The notes beneath the pieces were generated by a model. The model saw only the letters and a list, made by a program, of their open reading frames with translations. It did no database searches and was not told the origin of the DNA. Positions 21,100-28,996 of a stretch of DNA of 42,456 nt are shown in pieces. The translations under genes were made by a program, and so were the position numbers. The stretch lies in IMG/VR virus record IMGVR_UViG_3300048839_000328, positions 1 through 42,456 of that record, one strand, 5' to 3'. Positions within the stretch are counted from its first letter, which is position 1; the number at the start of each line of letters is the position of its first letter. Source of the stretch: a virus.

Positions 21100-22624
21100 G
21101 CTGCTGCGCCGTCGGCGCGCCCGGGCATCCTTGGTCGATTACAGCAACGCGATCGAGGTGCCCGGGAAACCCGCGAGCGAAGACCCCGAAGGCTGGCTGT
21201 TCGAGCCTGTCGAGACCGCCGTCGCCGCGCATCACCGGTTGCTGCTCGAGGCGATCGAGAGGACCGCGCAGCGCCGGCACGGCAGGCTGATGGTTTTCAT
21301 GCCGCCGGGCTCTGCCAAGTCGACCTACGCCTCGGTCGTGGCCCCGACCTGGCTGATGGGCAAGAACCCAGGCTATCGGATCATCCTCGCCAGCTACGGA
21401 TCGGACCTCGCGCGCCGGCACGGACGCCGGGCCAGGCAGATATGCAAGCAGCCCGGCTACCAGGCCATCTTTGGCGCAGGGATCTCGCCAGACACGTCAG
21501 CAGCCGACGAATGGGCGCTGACGAACGGCGCCGAGTACCTTGCCGGCGGCATCCTGTCAGGCATCACCGGCAACCGCGCGCACGGCGTGATCGTCGACGA
21601 TCCGGTGAAGGGCCGCGAGCAGGCGGATTCCGAGGTGATCCGCAAGACGACACGCGAGGCGTTCGACGACGACCTGATGACCCGCCTGATCCCGGGCGGC
21701 TGGATTGTGCTGGTGCAAACCCGATGGCACGAGGCCGACTTGGCCGGCTCGATCCTGCCCGAGAAGTACGACGGCCGGTCTGGCATGGTTGAATGCCGCG
21801 ACGGCCAGACGTGGGAAGTCCTGAGCTTGCCGGCCCAGGCCGAGCGCGACGACGATCCGCTCGGTCGCCGCCCTGGCGAGATGCTCTGGCCGGAGTGGTT
21901 CGATGATCGGCATTGGGCGAACTTCCGCGCCAACCCGCGCACCTGGGCCTCGCTCTACCAGCAGCGCCCGGCGCCCGACTCGGGCGGCTACTTCGCCACC
22001 GACAAGATCGTCCGATACGGGGTCGCGCCGCGCGGCATGGTCGTGATCGGCGCGGCCGACTACGCCGTGACCGAGGATGGCGGAGACTATACCGAGCTGG
22101 GCGTAATCGGCATCGACCACGAGTCGCGCTGGCACCTGCTCGACTGGTGGCGCGGCCAGACGCAGTCCGACGTGTGGATCGAGCGCCAGCTCGACCTGAT
22201 CGAGAAGTGGAAGCCTGCCGTCTGGTTCGGCGAGTCCGGGCCGATCCGGCGCGCCGTCGAGCCGTTCCTGCATCGCAGGATGGCGCAGCGCTCGGTCGCC
22301 TGCTGGCTAGAGTGGCTGCCGTCGATCAACGACAAGCCGACGCGCGCACGGTCGTTGCAGGCGCTCGTCGCGATGGGCTGGCTGTCGGTGCCCGATCGGC
22401 CGTGGGTGCAGGAGCTGCTCGACCAGATGATGATGTTTCCATCGGGCGCCTACGACGACGGCGTCGACGTGCTGTCGCTGGCCGCCCGGGGCATGGACAA
22501 GTTCGGCAAGGGGCTGAAGCCCGAGCTTGTGGCACCGCCGCCCCCGCCGCCGTCGCTCGGCAGGCTGCCGGCGAGGGTGCTGGATGCGCCCGAGCGGCGG
22601 GTGGTGAGTCGGTACAAGGCTTGA
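21062..22624 (+). CDS. Terminase large subunit (520 aa)
   Basis: I choose ATG 21062 (21059 equally possible), giving MISPISRSQAAAELLRRR. Walker A is PPGSAKST at residues 81-88; Walker B is HGVIVDDPVKG; a coupling segment is LVQTRWHEADLAG. The RNase-H-like nuclease shows VIGAADYAVTEDGGDY, WFGESGPI and DDGVDVLSLA. It packages DNA into the prohead and cuts concatemers. The start region overlaps the small subunit by 38 bases without an obvious ribosome site, suggesting coupling. Confidence 0.93.
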   Translation: MISPISRSQAAAELLRRRRARASLVDYSNAIEVPGKPASEDPEGWLFEPVETAVAAHHRLLLEAIERTAQRRHGRLMVFMPPGSAKSTYASVVAPTWLMGKNPGYRIILASYGSDLARRHGRRARQICKQPGYQAIFGAGISPDTSAADEWALTNGAEYLAGGILSGITGNRAHGVIVDDPVKGREQADSEVIRKTTREAFDDDLMTRLIPGGWIVLVQTRWHEADLAGSILPEKYDGRSGMVECRDGQTWEVLSLPAQAERDDDPLGRRPGEMLWPEWFDDRHWANFRANPRTWASLYQQRPAPDSGGYFATDKIVRYGVAPRGMVVIGAADYAVTEDGGDYTELGVIGIDHESRWHLLDWWRGQTQSDVWIERQLDLIEKWKPAVWFGESGPIRRAVEPFLHRRMAQRSVACWLEWLPSINDKPTRARSLQALVAMGWLSVPDRPWVQELLDQMMMFPSGAYDDGVDVLSLAARGMDKFGKGLKPELVAPPPPPPSLGRLPARVLDAPERRVVSRYKA

Positions 22625-22628
22625 TGCT

Positions 22629-22642
22629 GGATTAACTCAATC
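22629..22642 (+). promoter_or_regulatory. Late-region dyad motif, copy A
   Basis: GGATTAACTCAATC lies five bases after the TerL stop and ahead of the portal block. It contains the inverted pair GATT/AATC. A weak -10-like TACACA begins nine bases after it, at the same offset as in copies at 26686 and 35850. Probably a phage-specific promoter or operator. Confidence 0.55.
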
Positions 22643-22682
22643 AGCCCCCGGTACACATGGCGCGGTCTATCACTGGCCGCCC

Positions 22683-23066
22683 ATGAACCTGATCGCCAAG
22701 CTGCGCGCCGAGCGCCCCGACCTGTCGTTTCCTGAGCTGCTGGCATCCTCCGGCGTGCGTGCGCGCTTCGAGGGTGTCGACGAGCTTCGCGACGGCCGCG
22801 GCGAGTTCAAGCGATTCCGCGTGTACTCGATCGACGGCCACCTCATGGAAGGCCAGCCGATCCTGGTGCCCATGTCCAAGAGCGCGTTGGAAGCGGACAG
22901 CATCGCCCAGGCCGGGCTCGAAGACACGATCCGCAACGGGCGCCTGGCGCTCGAATCGCTCGATTCCGAGACCGACCGCGAGTTGATCGCCAAGCCCAGC
23001 GACTCGGCGGGCCTGACCGGCGAGCAGCGCACGATGATCGAGCGCATCCTGGCGGATCGGGCATGA
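22683..23066 (+). CDS. Hypothetical protein between terminase and portal (127 aa)
   Basis: ATG 22683. Residues read as a small alpha/beta domain (LSFPELLASSGVRARFEGVDEL, FKRFRVYSIDGHLMEG) with a helical tail (LTGEQRTMIERILADRA). Its end overlaps the portal start (ATGA). I do not recognise the family. The position suggests a head-assembly accessory protein. It is the first gene after the copy A motif. Confidence 0.75.
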   Translation: MNLIAKLRAERPDLSFPELLASSGVRARFEGVDELRDGRGEFKRFRVYSIDGHLMEGQPILVPMSKSALEADSIAQAGLEDTIRNGRLALESLDSETDRELIAKPSDSAGLTGEQRTMIERILADRA

Positions 23067-25030
23067 CCGAAGACCAGACGCCCGAGGCCGACGACCGCTC
23101 GCGGGCGTTGATCCGGCGCTTCCAGTCCTCGATCGAGCTGGCCATCGAGGACAACAAGAGCCGGCGCAAGCGCAATGCCGAGCTCGCCAAGTACGTGCGC
23201 GGCGTGCAGGGCCTGCAGGACGAGACCCGGCCCGACCCGGAAGAGGTTCGGGCCAACCTGATTCTCGGCATCATCCAGACGCTGGTGCCGATGTACTACG
23301 CCAAGGATCCGGAGATCGACGCCTCGCCAGAGGAGCAGATCCAGGATCAGTCCTACGCGGCGCTGGGCGTGTTCTGCCAGACGCTGGAAATCGTCCTGAA
23401 CCGGCTGTTCATCCGCGACGGCCGGCTCAAGAAGCGCATGACGCGCGCCATTCCGTCGGCGATGACCAACGGCGTGGCGTGGATCAAGGTCAGCTACCAG
23501 CGCGACTACTGGCAAGACCCGATCATCCAGAACCGGATCGCCGACGCGCAGGACAACCTCGCGCGCATCCGAAAGCTGACCGAGTCGGCCGAGAGCCAGG
23601 ACGGCGGCGAGAACACCGAGGCCGACGAGGCCGAGCTCGAGCAGCAGATCGCGGCCCTGCAGGAGCAAGTCGAGGTGCTGCTCGAGGAGGGCCTGGTGCT
23701 GGACTTCGTGGCGGACCAGGACATCCTGATCCTCGACGACGGCCTGACGACGTTCTCGGAGTACCCGCAGTCGCGTGCCATCGCGCACCAGCTCTTCATG
23801 ACGACGGGCGACTTCGAGGAGCGCTTCGGCAAGAAGCCCACCGGAAAGAAGTACGGCGATCGGCGCGAAGCCGCCGCCGGCAACGAGCAGTCGCAGACGC
23901 GCCAGCGTGGCGAGCGCCAGCAGTTCGTGCGCGTGTTCGAGATCTGGGATCGGCGCAGCCAGACGATCTACACGATGGAGGACGGCGCCAAGGCGTGGGC
24001 GCGCGATCCGTACCGCCCGCAGCGGCTGGGCCGGCGCTGGTATCCGTTCTTTGGCCTGTACTGGAACGAGGTCGACGGCCAGTTCTACCCGATCCCCGAC
24101 GTGGAGCAGTGGACCGGCCTGCAGGACGAGTACAACGCCATGCGCACGCAGCTCGCGCAGGCCCGCAAGGAGAACCGGCCCGGGTTCGCGTACCGCAAGG
24201 GCGGCGCGCTGACCGACGAGGATGTCGAGAACCTCGCCAACCGTCGCGGCCGGCAGTTCGTGGGCGTGACGACGACCGGCTCGAACGCGCCCTTGCAGGG
24301 CGAGATCGTGCCCTTCCCGCAGTACACCATCGACGGCAACGCCTACGATTCGACGCCGATCCTGCGCGACCTGGAGCAGACATCCGGGGCGTCTGACGCC
24401 TCGCGCGCCTCGATCAACAAGGCCAAGACCGCGACCGAGGCCGAGATCCAGGCGATGGGCATGCAGTCGCGCACCGCCTACCGGCAGGACGTGATCGAGG
24501 ACGTGATCGGCGAAATGGCGGAGTACGCGGCGCAGATCCTGCTGCAAGAGCTCACACCCGAGCAGGTCGAGCGCATCGCAGGCGCGGGGTCCGTCTGGCC
24601 GGCGATGCCACGCGACGAGATCTTCGACCTTGTGTCGGTGCGCATCCGCGGCGGATCGACCGGCAAGCCGAACCGGCATCAGGAGCGCGAGCAGTGGGTG
24701 CAGCTCGCCCCGCAGATCATTTCCTTCATGCAGCAGGTTCAGCAGTTCCGCCAGATGGGCCTGAACGACCAGGCCGAGGGCGTGATCGAGTTGCTGCGCG
24801 AGACGCTCAAGCGCTTCGACGAGCGGCTCGACATCGAGAAGTATTTCCCGCCGCTGCCGCCGCCCCAGGTGGACCCGATGGCAGGCATGGGACAGCCCGG
24901 CATGGCGCTTGAGATGGTGCCCTCGGACATGAGCGGCATGCCGATCGAACCCGAAATGGCCGGCGGACTGCCGGTCGACGCTTTCAACCCTGCGGGCATG
25001 CCGCCCGCGTCAATCCCGCAAGGAGTGTAA
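23063..25030 (+). CDS. Portal (head-tail connector) protein (655 aa)
   Basis: A large acidic protein with the P22/BPP-1-type portal layout: an N-terminal helical part (LIRRFQSSIELAIEDNKS), wing (VPMYYAKDPEID, MTNGVAWIKVSYQRDYW), an inserted charged coiled coil (about 165-210), a clip/stem region (YPIPDVEQWTGLQDEYN) and a Pro/Met-rich C-terminus. Portals form the 12-subunit ring through which DNA enters and leaves. The position directly after the terminase supports the call. Confidence 0.88.
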   Translation: MTEDQTPEADDRSRALIRRFQSSIELAIEDNKSRRKRNAELAKYVRGVQGLQDETRPDPEEVRANLILGIIQTLVPMYYAKDPEIDASPEEQIQDQSYAALGVFCQTLEIVLNRLFIRDGRLKKRMTRAIPSAMTNGVAWIKVSYQRDYWQDPIIQNRIADAQDNLARIRKLTESAESQDGGENTEADEAELEQQIAALQEQVEVLLEEGLVLDFVADQDILILDDGLTTFSEYPQSRAIAHQLFMTTGDFEERFGKKPTGKKYGDRREAAAGNEQSQTRQRGERQQFVRVFEIWDRRSQTIYTMEDGAKAWARDPYRPQRLGRRWYPFFGLYWNEVDGQFYPIPDVEQWTGLQDEYNAMRTQLAQARKENRPGFAYRKGGALTDEDVENLANRRGRQFVGVTTTGSNAPLQGEIVPFPQYTIDGNAYDSTPILRDLEQTSGASDASRASINKAKTATEAEIQAMGMQSRTAYRQDVIEDVIGEMAEYAAQILLQELTPEQVERIAGAGSVWPAMPRDEIFDLVSVRIRGGSTGKPNRHQEREQWVQLAPQIISFMQQVQQFRQMGLNDQAEGVIELLRETLKRFDERLDIEKYFPPLPPPQVDPMAGMGQPGMALEMVPSDMSGMPIEPEMAGGLPVDAFNPAGMPPASIPQGV

Positions 25031-25032
25031 TC

Positions 25033-25467
25033 ATGGCTGGTGATGTCGTTACCAAGGCGCTCGAGATCAACGTCTCGGCCCCCGAAGTGTTTGCCGTTCC
25101 GGCGTTCTCGCCCGTTCGGCTGATTACCGCGTCCGCGTCGACCGCGAAGGTCGAGTACAGCACGAACGGCGGCTACACCTGGAAGACGTGGGCCTTCGGC
25201 ACGCAGGCTGCCGGCGCGACGCTCGAGCAGAAGTTTCCGATCGACGTGGTGGTGCGCGGCGTGGCCGTGACCGGCACGGCGACGCTGGAGATCGACGACC
25301 CGGACGCCGACGGCCTGATCTTCGTGAAGGGCACGCCGGCTTCGCTGGTGGCCGCGCCCGCCGGCACCGTGGCGATCCGCTACGACGGTGGCGAGGACAC
25401 CATCGTCTACGTGAAGGAGTCGGGCACCGACGCCACCGGCTGGTCGCCGCTGACCGACGCGGCCTGA
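25033..25467 (+). CDS. Small head-region protein, possible decoration protein (144 aa)
   Basis: ATG 25033 follows AAGGAG. It is beta-rich and low in charge (FAVPAFSPVRLITASASTAKVEYSTNGGYTW, cut here; then FPIDVVVRGVAVTGTATLEID), which looks like a jelly-roll or Ig-like domain. It lies between portal and scaffold and is followed by a strong hairpin, suggesting a separately tuned structural protein. Decoration protein is a guess from place and fold. Confidence 0.7.
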   Translation: MAGDVVTKALEINVSAPEVFAVPAFSPVRLITASASTAKVEYSTNGGYTWKTWAFGTQAAGATLEQKFPIDVVVRGVAVTGTATLEIDDPDADGLIFVKGTPASLVAAPAGTVAIRYDGGEDTIVYVKESGTDATGWSPLTDAA

Positions 25468-25474
25468 TGACGGC

Positions 25475-25492
25475 GCGGGGCTTCGGCCCCGC
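25475..25492 (+). terminator. Strong GC hairpin after the small head gene, no U run
   Basis: A perfect 7-bp stem GCGGGGC-ttcg-GCCCCGC with a UUCG-type loop is followed by atccctga, not a T run. It is nearly identical to the hairpin at 27915-27934. It may act as a partial terminator or RNA end-protector rather than a full terminator. Confidence 0.6.
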
Positions 25493-25517
25493 ATCCCTGA
25501 CCGAGACGAGGTAGCGC

Positions 25518-26606
25518 ATGGATGAAATCGACCCGCAAGGCAGCGGACTCGGAGAAGCCCCGGAAGGTGAGCAGCCTGTCGCCGAAGGAATCGCCCCCGA
25601 AGCCCCCGAAGGGCAGGGCGCGGAAGAGCCCAGCCTGCTCGACGCGATCCGCGGCGCGGTAGAGGGCGACGAACCGCAGGCGACCGGCGACGACCGGCCG
25701 CGCGGCCCCGATGGGCGCTTCCTGAAGAAGGACGGCACGCCCGAGGACGCCCCGGCAGATCCGGCAGCGCCCGAGGCGAAAGCCGAGAAGCCGCCCGAGA
25801 AGCCCGCCGAGGATCTGTACAAGGAGCCCGAGGGCCTGAAGGAGGGCGCGCGCGAGCGCTTCCAGCAACTGGTGGCCGTGGCGCGCGAGCGTGAGGCCGA
25901 GCTGGCCCAGGTCCGCGAGCAGTTTGCGCAGCAGGCGCAGGTGACGCAGGCCTTCCAGCAGATGCTCGTCGAGACCGGCGCGAGCGACCAGGAGTTCGGC
26001 GCGCTGCTGGACTTCGCCAAGGCGGTGAAGCAGGGCGACTGGAACGCGGCCGAGCCGCTGCTGGCCCACCTGGCGCAGCAGTTCCGCGTGGCTACCGGGC
26101 GCGACCCGGCTGGGTCCGACCCGTTCGCGCAGCACACGGACCTGTCGCAGGCCGTGCAGGCGGGCCAGATCACCCGCGAGGCGGCGATCCAGGTCATGCA
26201 GGCCCGGCAGGTGCTCGCGCAGCAGCAGCGCCAGCAGGCCGAAGCCCAGCAGCGCCAGCAGCAGGAACACGGCTACGTGCAGAGCGTGCGCCAGGCCACC
26301 GGCCAGGTCTCGCAGATGGTGCAGCAGTGGTCGCAGCGTGACCTCGACTGGCCGCGCAAGCAGTCCCTGATGCAGGCGCACGCCAAGCAGATCGCCGAGA
26401 CCCTGCCTCCGGATCAGTGGGGCTTCGCGCTGAAGCTGGCCTACGACACGATCACGCAGACGATGGCCGCTCAGGCGCCGCAGCGCCCGCCGGTCGGCCC
26501 CGGCACGCCGCAACCGCTGCGCCCGTCCGGTGCGCAGGGCGGCCGGCGCGAGCCGTCGAACATGCAGGAAGCGATCCAGGCCGCGCTTGGCGGCGGGGAA
26601 GGCTGA
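25518..26606 (+). CDS. Scaffold-like head assembly protein (362 aa)
   Basis: The acidic, Pro/Glu-rich disordered first 100 residues (GEAPEGEQPVAEGIAPEAPEG) are followed by long Gln-rich helices (REREAELAQVREQFAQQAQV, VLAQQQRQQAEAQQRQQQEH). A short C-terminal part carries PPVGPGTPQPL. This composition and the place between portal and capsid genes are typical of podophage scaffolds that guide procapsid assembly and leave before packaging. A terminator follows. Confidence 0.82.
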   Translation: MDEIDPQGSGLGEAPEGEQPVAEGIAPEAPEGQGAEEPSLLDAIRGAVEGDEPQATGDDRPRGPDGRFLKKDGTPEDAPADPAAPEAKAEKPPEKPAEDLYKEPEGLKEGARERFQQLVAVAREREAELAQVREQFAQQAQVTQAFQQMLVETGASDQEFGALLDFAKAVKQGDWNAAEPLLAHLAQQFRVATGRDPAGSDPFAQHTDLSQAVQAGQITREAAIQVMQARQVLAQQQRQQAEAQQRQQQEHGYVQSVRQATGQVSQMVQQWSQRDLDWPRKQSLMQAHAKQIAETLPPDQWGFALKLAYDTITQTMAAQAPQRPPVGPGTPQPLRPSGAQGGRREPSNMQEAIQAALGGGEG

Positions 26607-26621
26607 CTAGAAGGTTTCCCT

Positions 26622-26677
26622 GTGTCTCCTCCGGTTGCGAAAGCGACCTTCAGGCCCGCCGCGTGCGGGCCTTTTTT
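26622..26677 (+). terminator. Terminator with conserved upstream hairpin (two-hairpin element, copy 2)
   Basis: GTGTCTCCTCCGGT leads to a small hairpin (GGTTGC-gaaa-GCGACC). The terminator stem follows (AGGCCCGC-cgcg t-GCGGGCCT region, 26652-26672) and ends in six T. It has the same architecture and lead sequence as 4175-4230, with compensating differences in the small stem and a different stable tetraloop. It separates scaffold from capsid transcription. Confidence 0.88.
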
Positions 26678-26685
26678 CGTGCTGT

Positions 26686-26699
26686 GGATTAAGCCAATC
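26686..26699 (+). promoter_or_regulatory. Late-region dyad motif, copy C (ahead of capsid gene)
   Basis: GGATTAAGCCAATC starts nine bases after the terminator and 152 bases before the capsid ATG. It differs from copies A and B at two central bases while keeping GATT/AATC. The -10-like CAGGCT is at the same offset as in the other copies. It would give the capsid gene its own transcript. Confidence 0.55.
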
Positions 26700-26837
26700 A
26701 TGAATTGGCAGGCTGCGGCGTGACTGTATCCGGAGTTCGTCGCCGGACCCCGCCCGACCCGATCGGCTGATGTGCGGCTCGCCACCGCGAATCGGAGCGG
26801 AAACCCTCGGGATTCCATTCATTCGCAGGAGCGAACC

Positions 26838-27905
26838 ATGCCGTTCACCGTCAATCAGCTCGCCGAAGCCGCCAAGGTCGGCCTCGACTTCTACATGAAG
26901 AACAACCCGGTCGACCAGGTCTCGGTCGATCGCCCGCTGCTCAAGGCGCTGCAGGCCCGCAAGGCCGAGTTCCCGGGCGCCAAAGAGTACGTCGTCGAGC
27001 AGCTGCGCGCGCGCTACGACAGCAACTTCCAGTGGTACCGCGGATCCGGCGCCGTGACCTACAACGAGCGCAACACGATCGAGCAGGTCAAGTACCCCTG
27101 GCGCTCGGCGCACGACGGCGTGATGATCGACGAAGATCGTCTGAGCCAGAACGGCATCATCGTGACCGACGACCGCCAGGCCAAGGCCAGCGACGCCGAG
27201 ATGATCCAGCTCACGAACCTGCTCACCGAGCAGTCCGAGGCGCTGCGCCTGGGCTTCGAGGAGAAGTTCTCGGCCGCGCTGCACTTCGACGGTTCGTCCT
27301 CGGCCGATGCCATCGCGGGTCTGGATCACATCGTCCCGATCAGCGCGGCGCCCACCGGCACCGGCCAGGAGGTCGTCGGCGGCCTGGACGCCTACACCTA
27401 TCCGTGGTGGCTCGCCAACCGCGAAACCGGCCTGTCGAGCTCGACGGTGCTGGGCAAGATGGAAACCGAGTGGCGCAACTGCACCCGGCACGGTGGTCGT
27501 CCGACCAACATCTTCGCGGGCGGCGCGTTCATCGACGCGTTCGAGGCGGGGGCGATCGACGCCGCGACGAACGGCATCCAGCGCTTCGTGCAGACCCCGG
27601 CCAAGGGCGGCACCGGCATCGACCCCGGCATCACCGGTCTGGCGTACAAGGGCGTGCCGATCGTCTGGTGCCCCGAGTTCGACGACGACTTCGGCGGGAT
27701 CGTGTCGCCGGCCACCGGCTGGACGAAGCGGGCCTACATCCTGAACCTCAAGCACCTGAAGCTGCGCCCGCTCGCGGGGCAGGACATGGTGAGCCGCAAG
27801 CCTCCGCGCCCGCATGACCGCTACGTGGTCTACATGGCGCTGACGTGGAAGGGCGCCATGACCTGCAACATGCGCTCGGCGCACGCGGCTCTGGCGCTGA
27901 CCTGA
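26838..27905 (+). CDS. Major capsid protein (355 aa)
   Basis: ATG 26838 after AGGAG. The protein begins MPFTVNQLAEAAKVGLDFY and has the long helix, beta-hairpin and domain alternation of HK97-fold capsid proteins. A charged early segment (ALQARKAEFPGAKEYVVEQL) and a late YILNLKHLKLRPL ... DRYVVYMALTWKGAMTC are recognisable from podophage capsid proteins. It follows a scaffold gene, has a private promoter-like motif and terminator, and is followed by a strong hairpin, all consistent with a highly expressed coat protein. Confidence 0.85.
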   Translation: MPFTVNQLAEAAKVGLDFYMKNNPVDQVSVDRPLLKALQARKAEFPGAKEYVVEQLRARYDSNFQWYRGSGAVTYNERNTIEQVKYPWRSAHDGVMIDEDRLSQNGIIVTDDRQAKASDAEMIQLTNLLTEQSEALRLGFEEKFSAALHFDGSSSADAIAGLDHIVPISAAPTGTGQEVVGGLDAYTYPWWLANRETGLSSSTVLGKMETEWRNCTRHGGRPTNIFAGGAFIDAFEAGAIDAATNGIQRFVQTPAKGGTGIDPGITGLAYKGVPIVWCPEFDDDFGGIVSPATGWTKRAYILNLKHLKLRPLAGQDMVSRKPPRPHDRYVVYMALTWKGAMTCNMRSAHAALALT

Positions 27906-27914
27906 TCCGCAACC

Positions 27915-27934
27915 GCGGGGGCTTCGGCCCCCGC
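27915..27934 (+). terminator. Strong GC hairpin after the capsid gene
   Basis: Perfect 8-bp stem GCGGGGGC-ttcg-GCCCCCGC ten bases after the capsid stop, followed by atctctt. It is almost the same sequence as the hairpin at 25475. Probably limits read-through or stabilises the capsid mRNA 3' end. Confidence 0.7.
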
Positions 27935-27954
27935 ATCTCTTGGAGTGCCGTCCC

Positions 27955-28284
27955 ATGATGCAAGTGCCCCTGAAGCGCGTCCCGATCCGGCGCGACATGG
28001 CCGAAACCCTGTTCGTCGAGGTCGGCGAGCACGAGATCCCGGTCCTGATCGCGGTCCACGGCGAAGGCCGGGTGCAGACCGACCTGATCGACACGAGCGA
28101 CGAGGTTCGCAACATCGACGACCCCAAGATCGAATACGAGCGGCTCGCGCGCCTGTACGGGCGAGACGCGGACAGCGGCCGGGCCTTCGTGGACCTGGCC
28201 TATGTGAACTTCCGCCAGTTCCTTTCGGACCTGGAAGCCCTGAACGGCGCGCCCAAGCGCAAGCGAGCCGCCGCCGAGGCGTGA
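27955..28284 (+). CDS. Hypothetical head-region protein (109 aa)
   Basis: Start at ATG 27955 (27958 also possible), after TTGGAG. The sequence (MMQVPLKRVPIRRDMAETLFVEVGEHEIPVL, cut) suggests a small beta domain with a helical C-terminal half (FVDLAYVNFRQFLSDLEAL) and basic tail (KRKRAAAEA). It lies between capsid and adaptor genes. Likely a head completion accessory protein; not recognised as a named family. Confidence 0.72.
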   Translation: MMQVPLKRVPIRRDMAETLFVEVGEHEIPVLIAVHGEGRVQTDLIDTSDEVRNIDDPKIEYERLARLYGRDADSGRAFVDLAYVNFRQFLSDLEALNGAPKRKRAAAEA

Positions 28285-28288
28285 ACCC

Positions 28289-28996
28289 ATGACGCAATCC
28301 GCCACCCCGTTCAAGACGCTGGAGGCGCTGCGCACCGACCTGCAGGCGCGCATCGGCGGGGCGGCGGGGATCAGCTTCAACAAGCCGATCCTGAATTCCT
28401 TCCTGCAGTCCGCCCAGGAGGCGCTCTACGAGGCGACCGACTGGAAGCACCTGCGGGCCCGGAAGATCATCACCGTGGCGAACGGCTCTGTCTGGTATGA
28501 CCTGCCGACCGACTGCAACATGGAGAAGGTCACGCTGGTCGCCATCGAGGAGGCCGGGCGCTGGACGCCGCTCGTCGAGGGCATCGACCTGCATCGGCGC
28601 AACTGGTACTCGTCGCCGGCCACGCCCACGCGCTACGACGTGTCGTGGAATGCTGACGCGGCGAACGCCTGGAAGGTGCAGATCGAGATCCACCCCGAGC
28701 CGCTGCTCGACGGCCGGATGCTCGTCGAGTACGTGCGCACGCTGCTGCCGTTCACCGACGACAACCATGTCGCGTCGATCCCGACCGGGCCGCTGTTCCT
28801 GCACGCGCTCACCAACGCCAAGCTGCACTACCGACAGCCTGACGGTCCGCAGTACGCGCAGCAGCTCGAGGCGATGCTGATGGAGTTGAAGGGCCGGCAC
28901 CGCCGCAAGACGGTGGTGACGCCTCGCGGCGGCACGCGCATCCTCGACGAGGACATCGCCTACCTCGTGCCGCCCACGGACTATCCGGGGGCATAA
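28289..28996 (+). CDS. Head-tail adaptor protein (235 aa)
   Basis: It opens with helices (FKTLEALRTDLQARIGGAAG, ILNSFLQSAQEALYEATDW), then a beta domain (KIITVANGSVWYDLP, VTLVAIEEAGRWTPL) and a helical end (HALTNAKLHYRQPDG). This is the build of podophage adaptor or tubular-A type proteins that bind below the portal. Position between capsid and nozzle-like protein supports it. Confidence 0.78.
   Translation: MTQSATPFKTLEALRTDLQARIGGAAGISFNKPILNSFLQSAQEALYEATDWKHLRARKIITVANGSVWYDLPTDCNMEKVTLVAIEEAGRWTPLVEGIDLHRRNWYSSPATPTRYDVSWNADAANAWKVQIEIHPEPLLDGRMLVEYVRTLLPFTDDNHVASIPTGPLFLHALTNAKLHYRQPDGPQYAQQLEAMLMELKGRHRRKTVVTPRGGTRILDEDIAYLVPPTDYPGA

Noticed and set aside
22670-24679. 669-codon open frame on the minus strand
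   Set aside because: It lies opposite the portal gene and has the His/Arg/Leu/Val-rich composition of a high-GC antisense shadow, with no recognisable motif.
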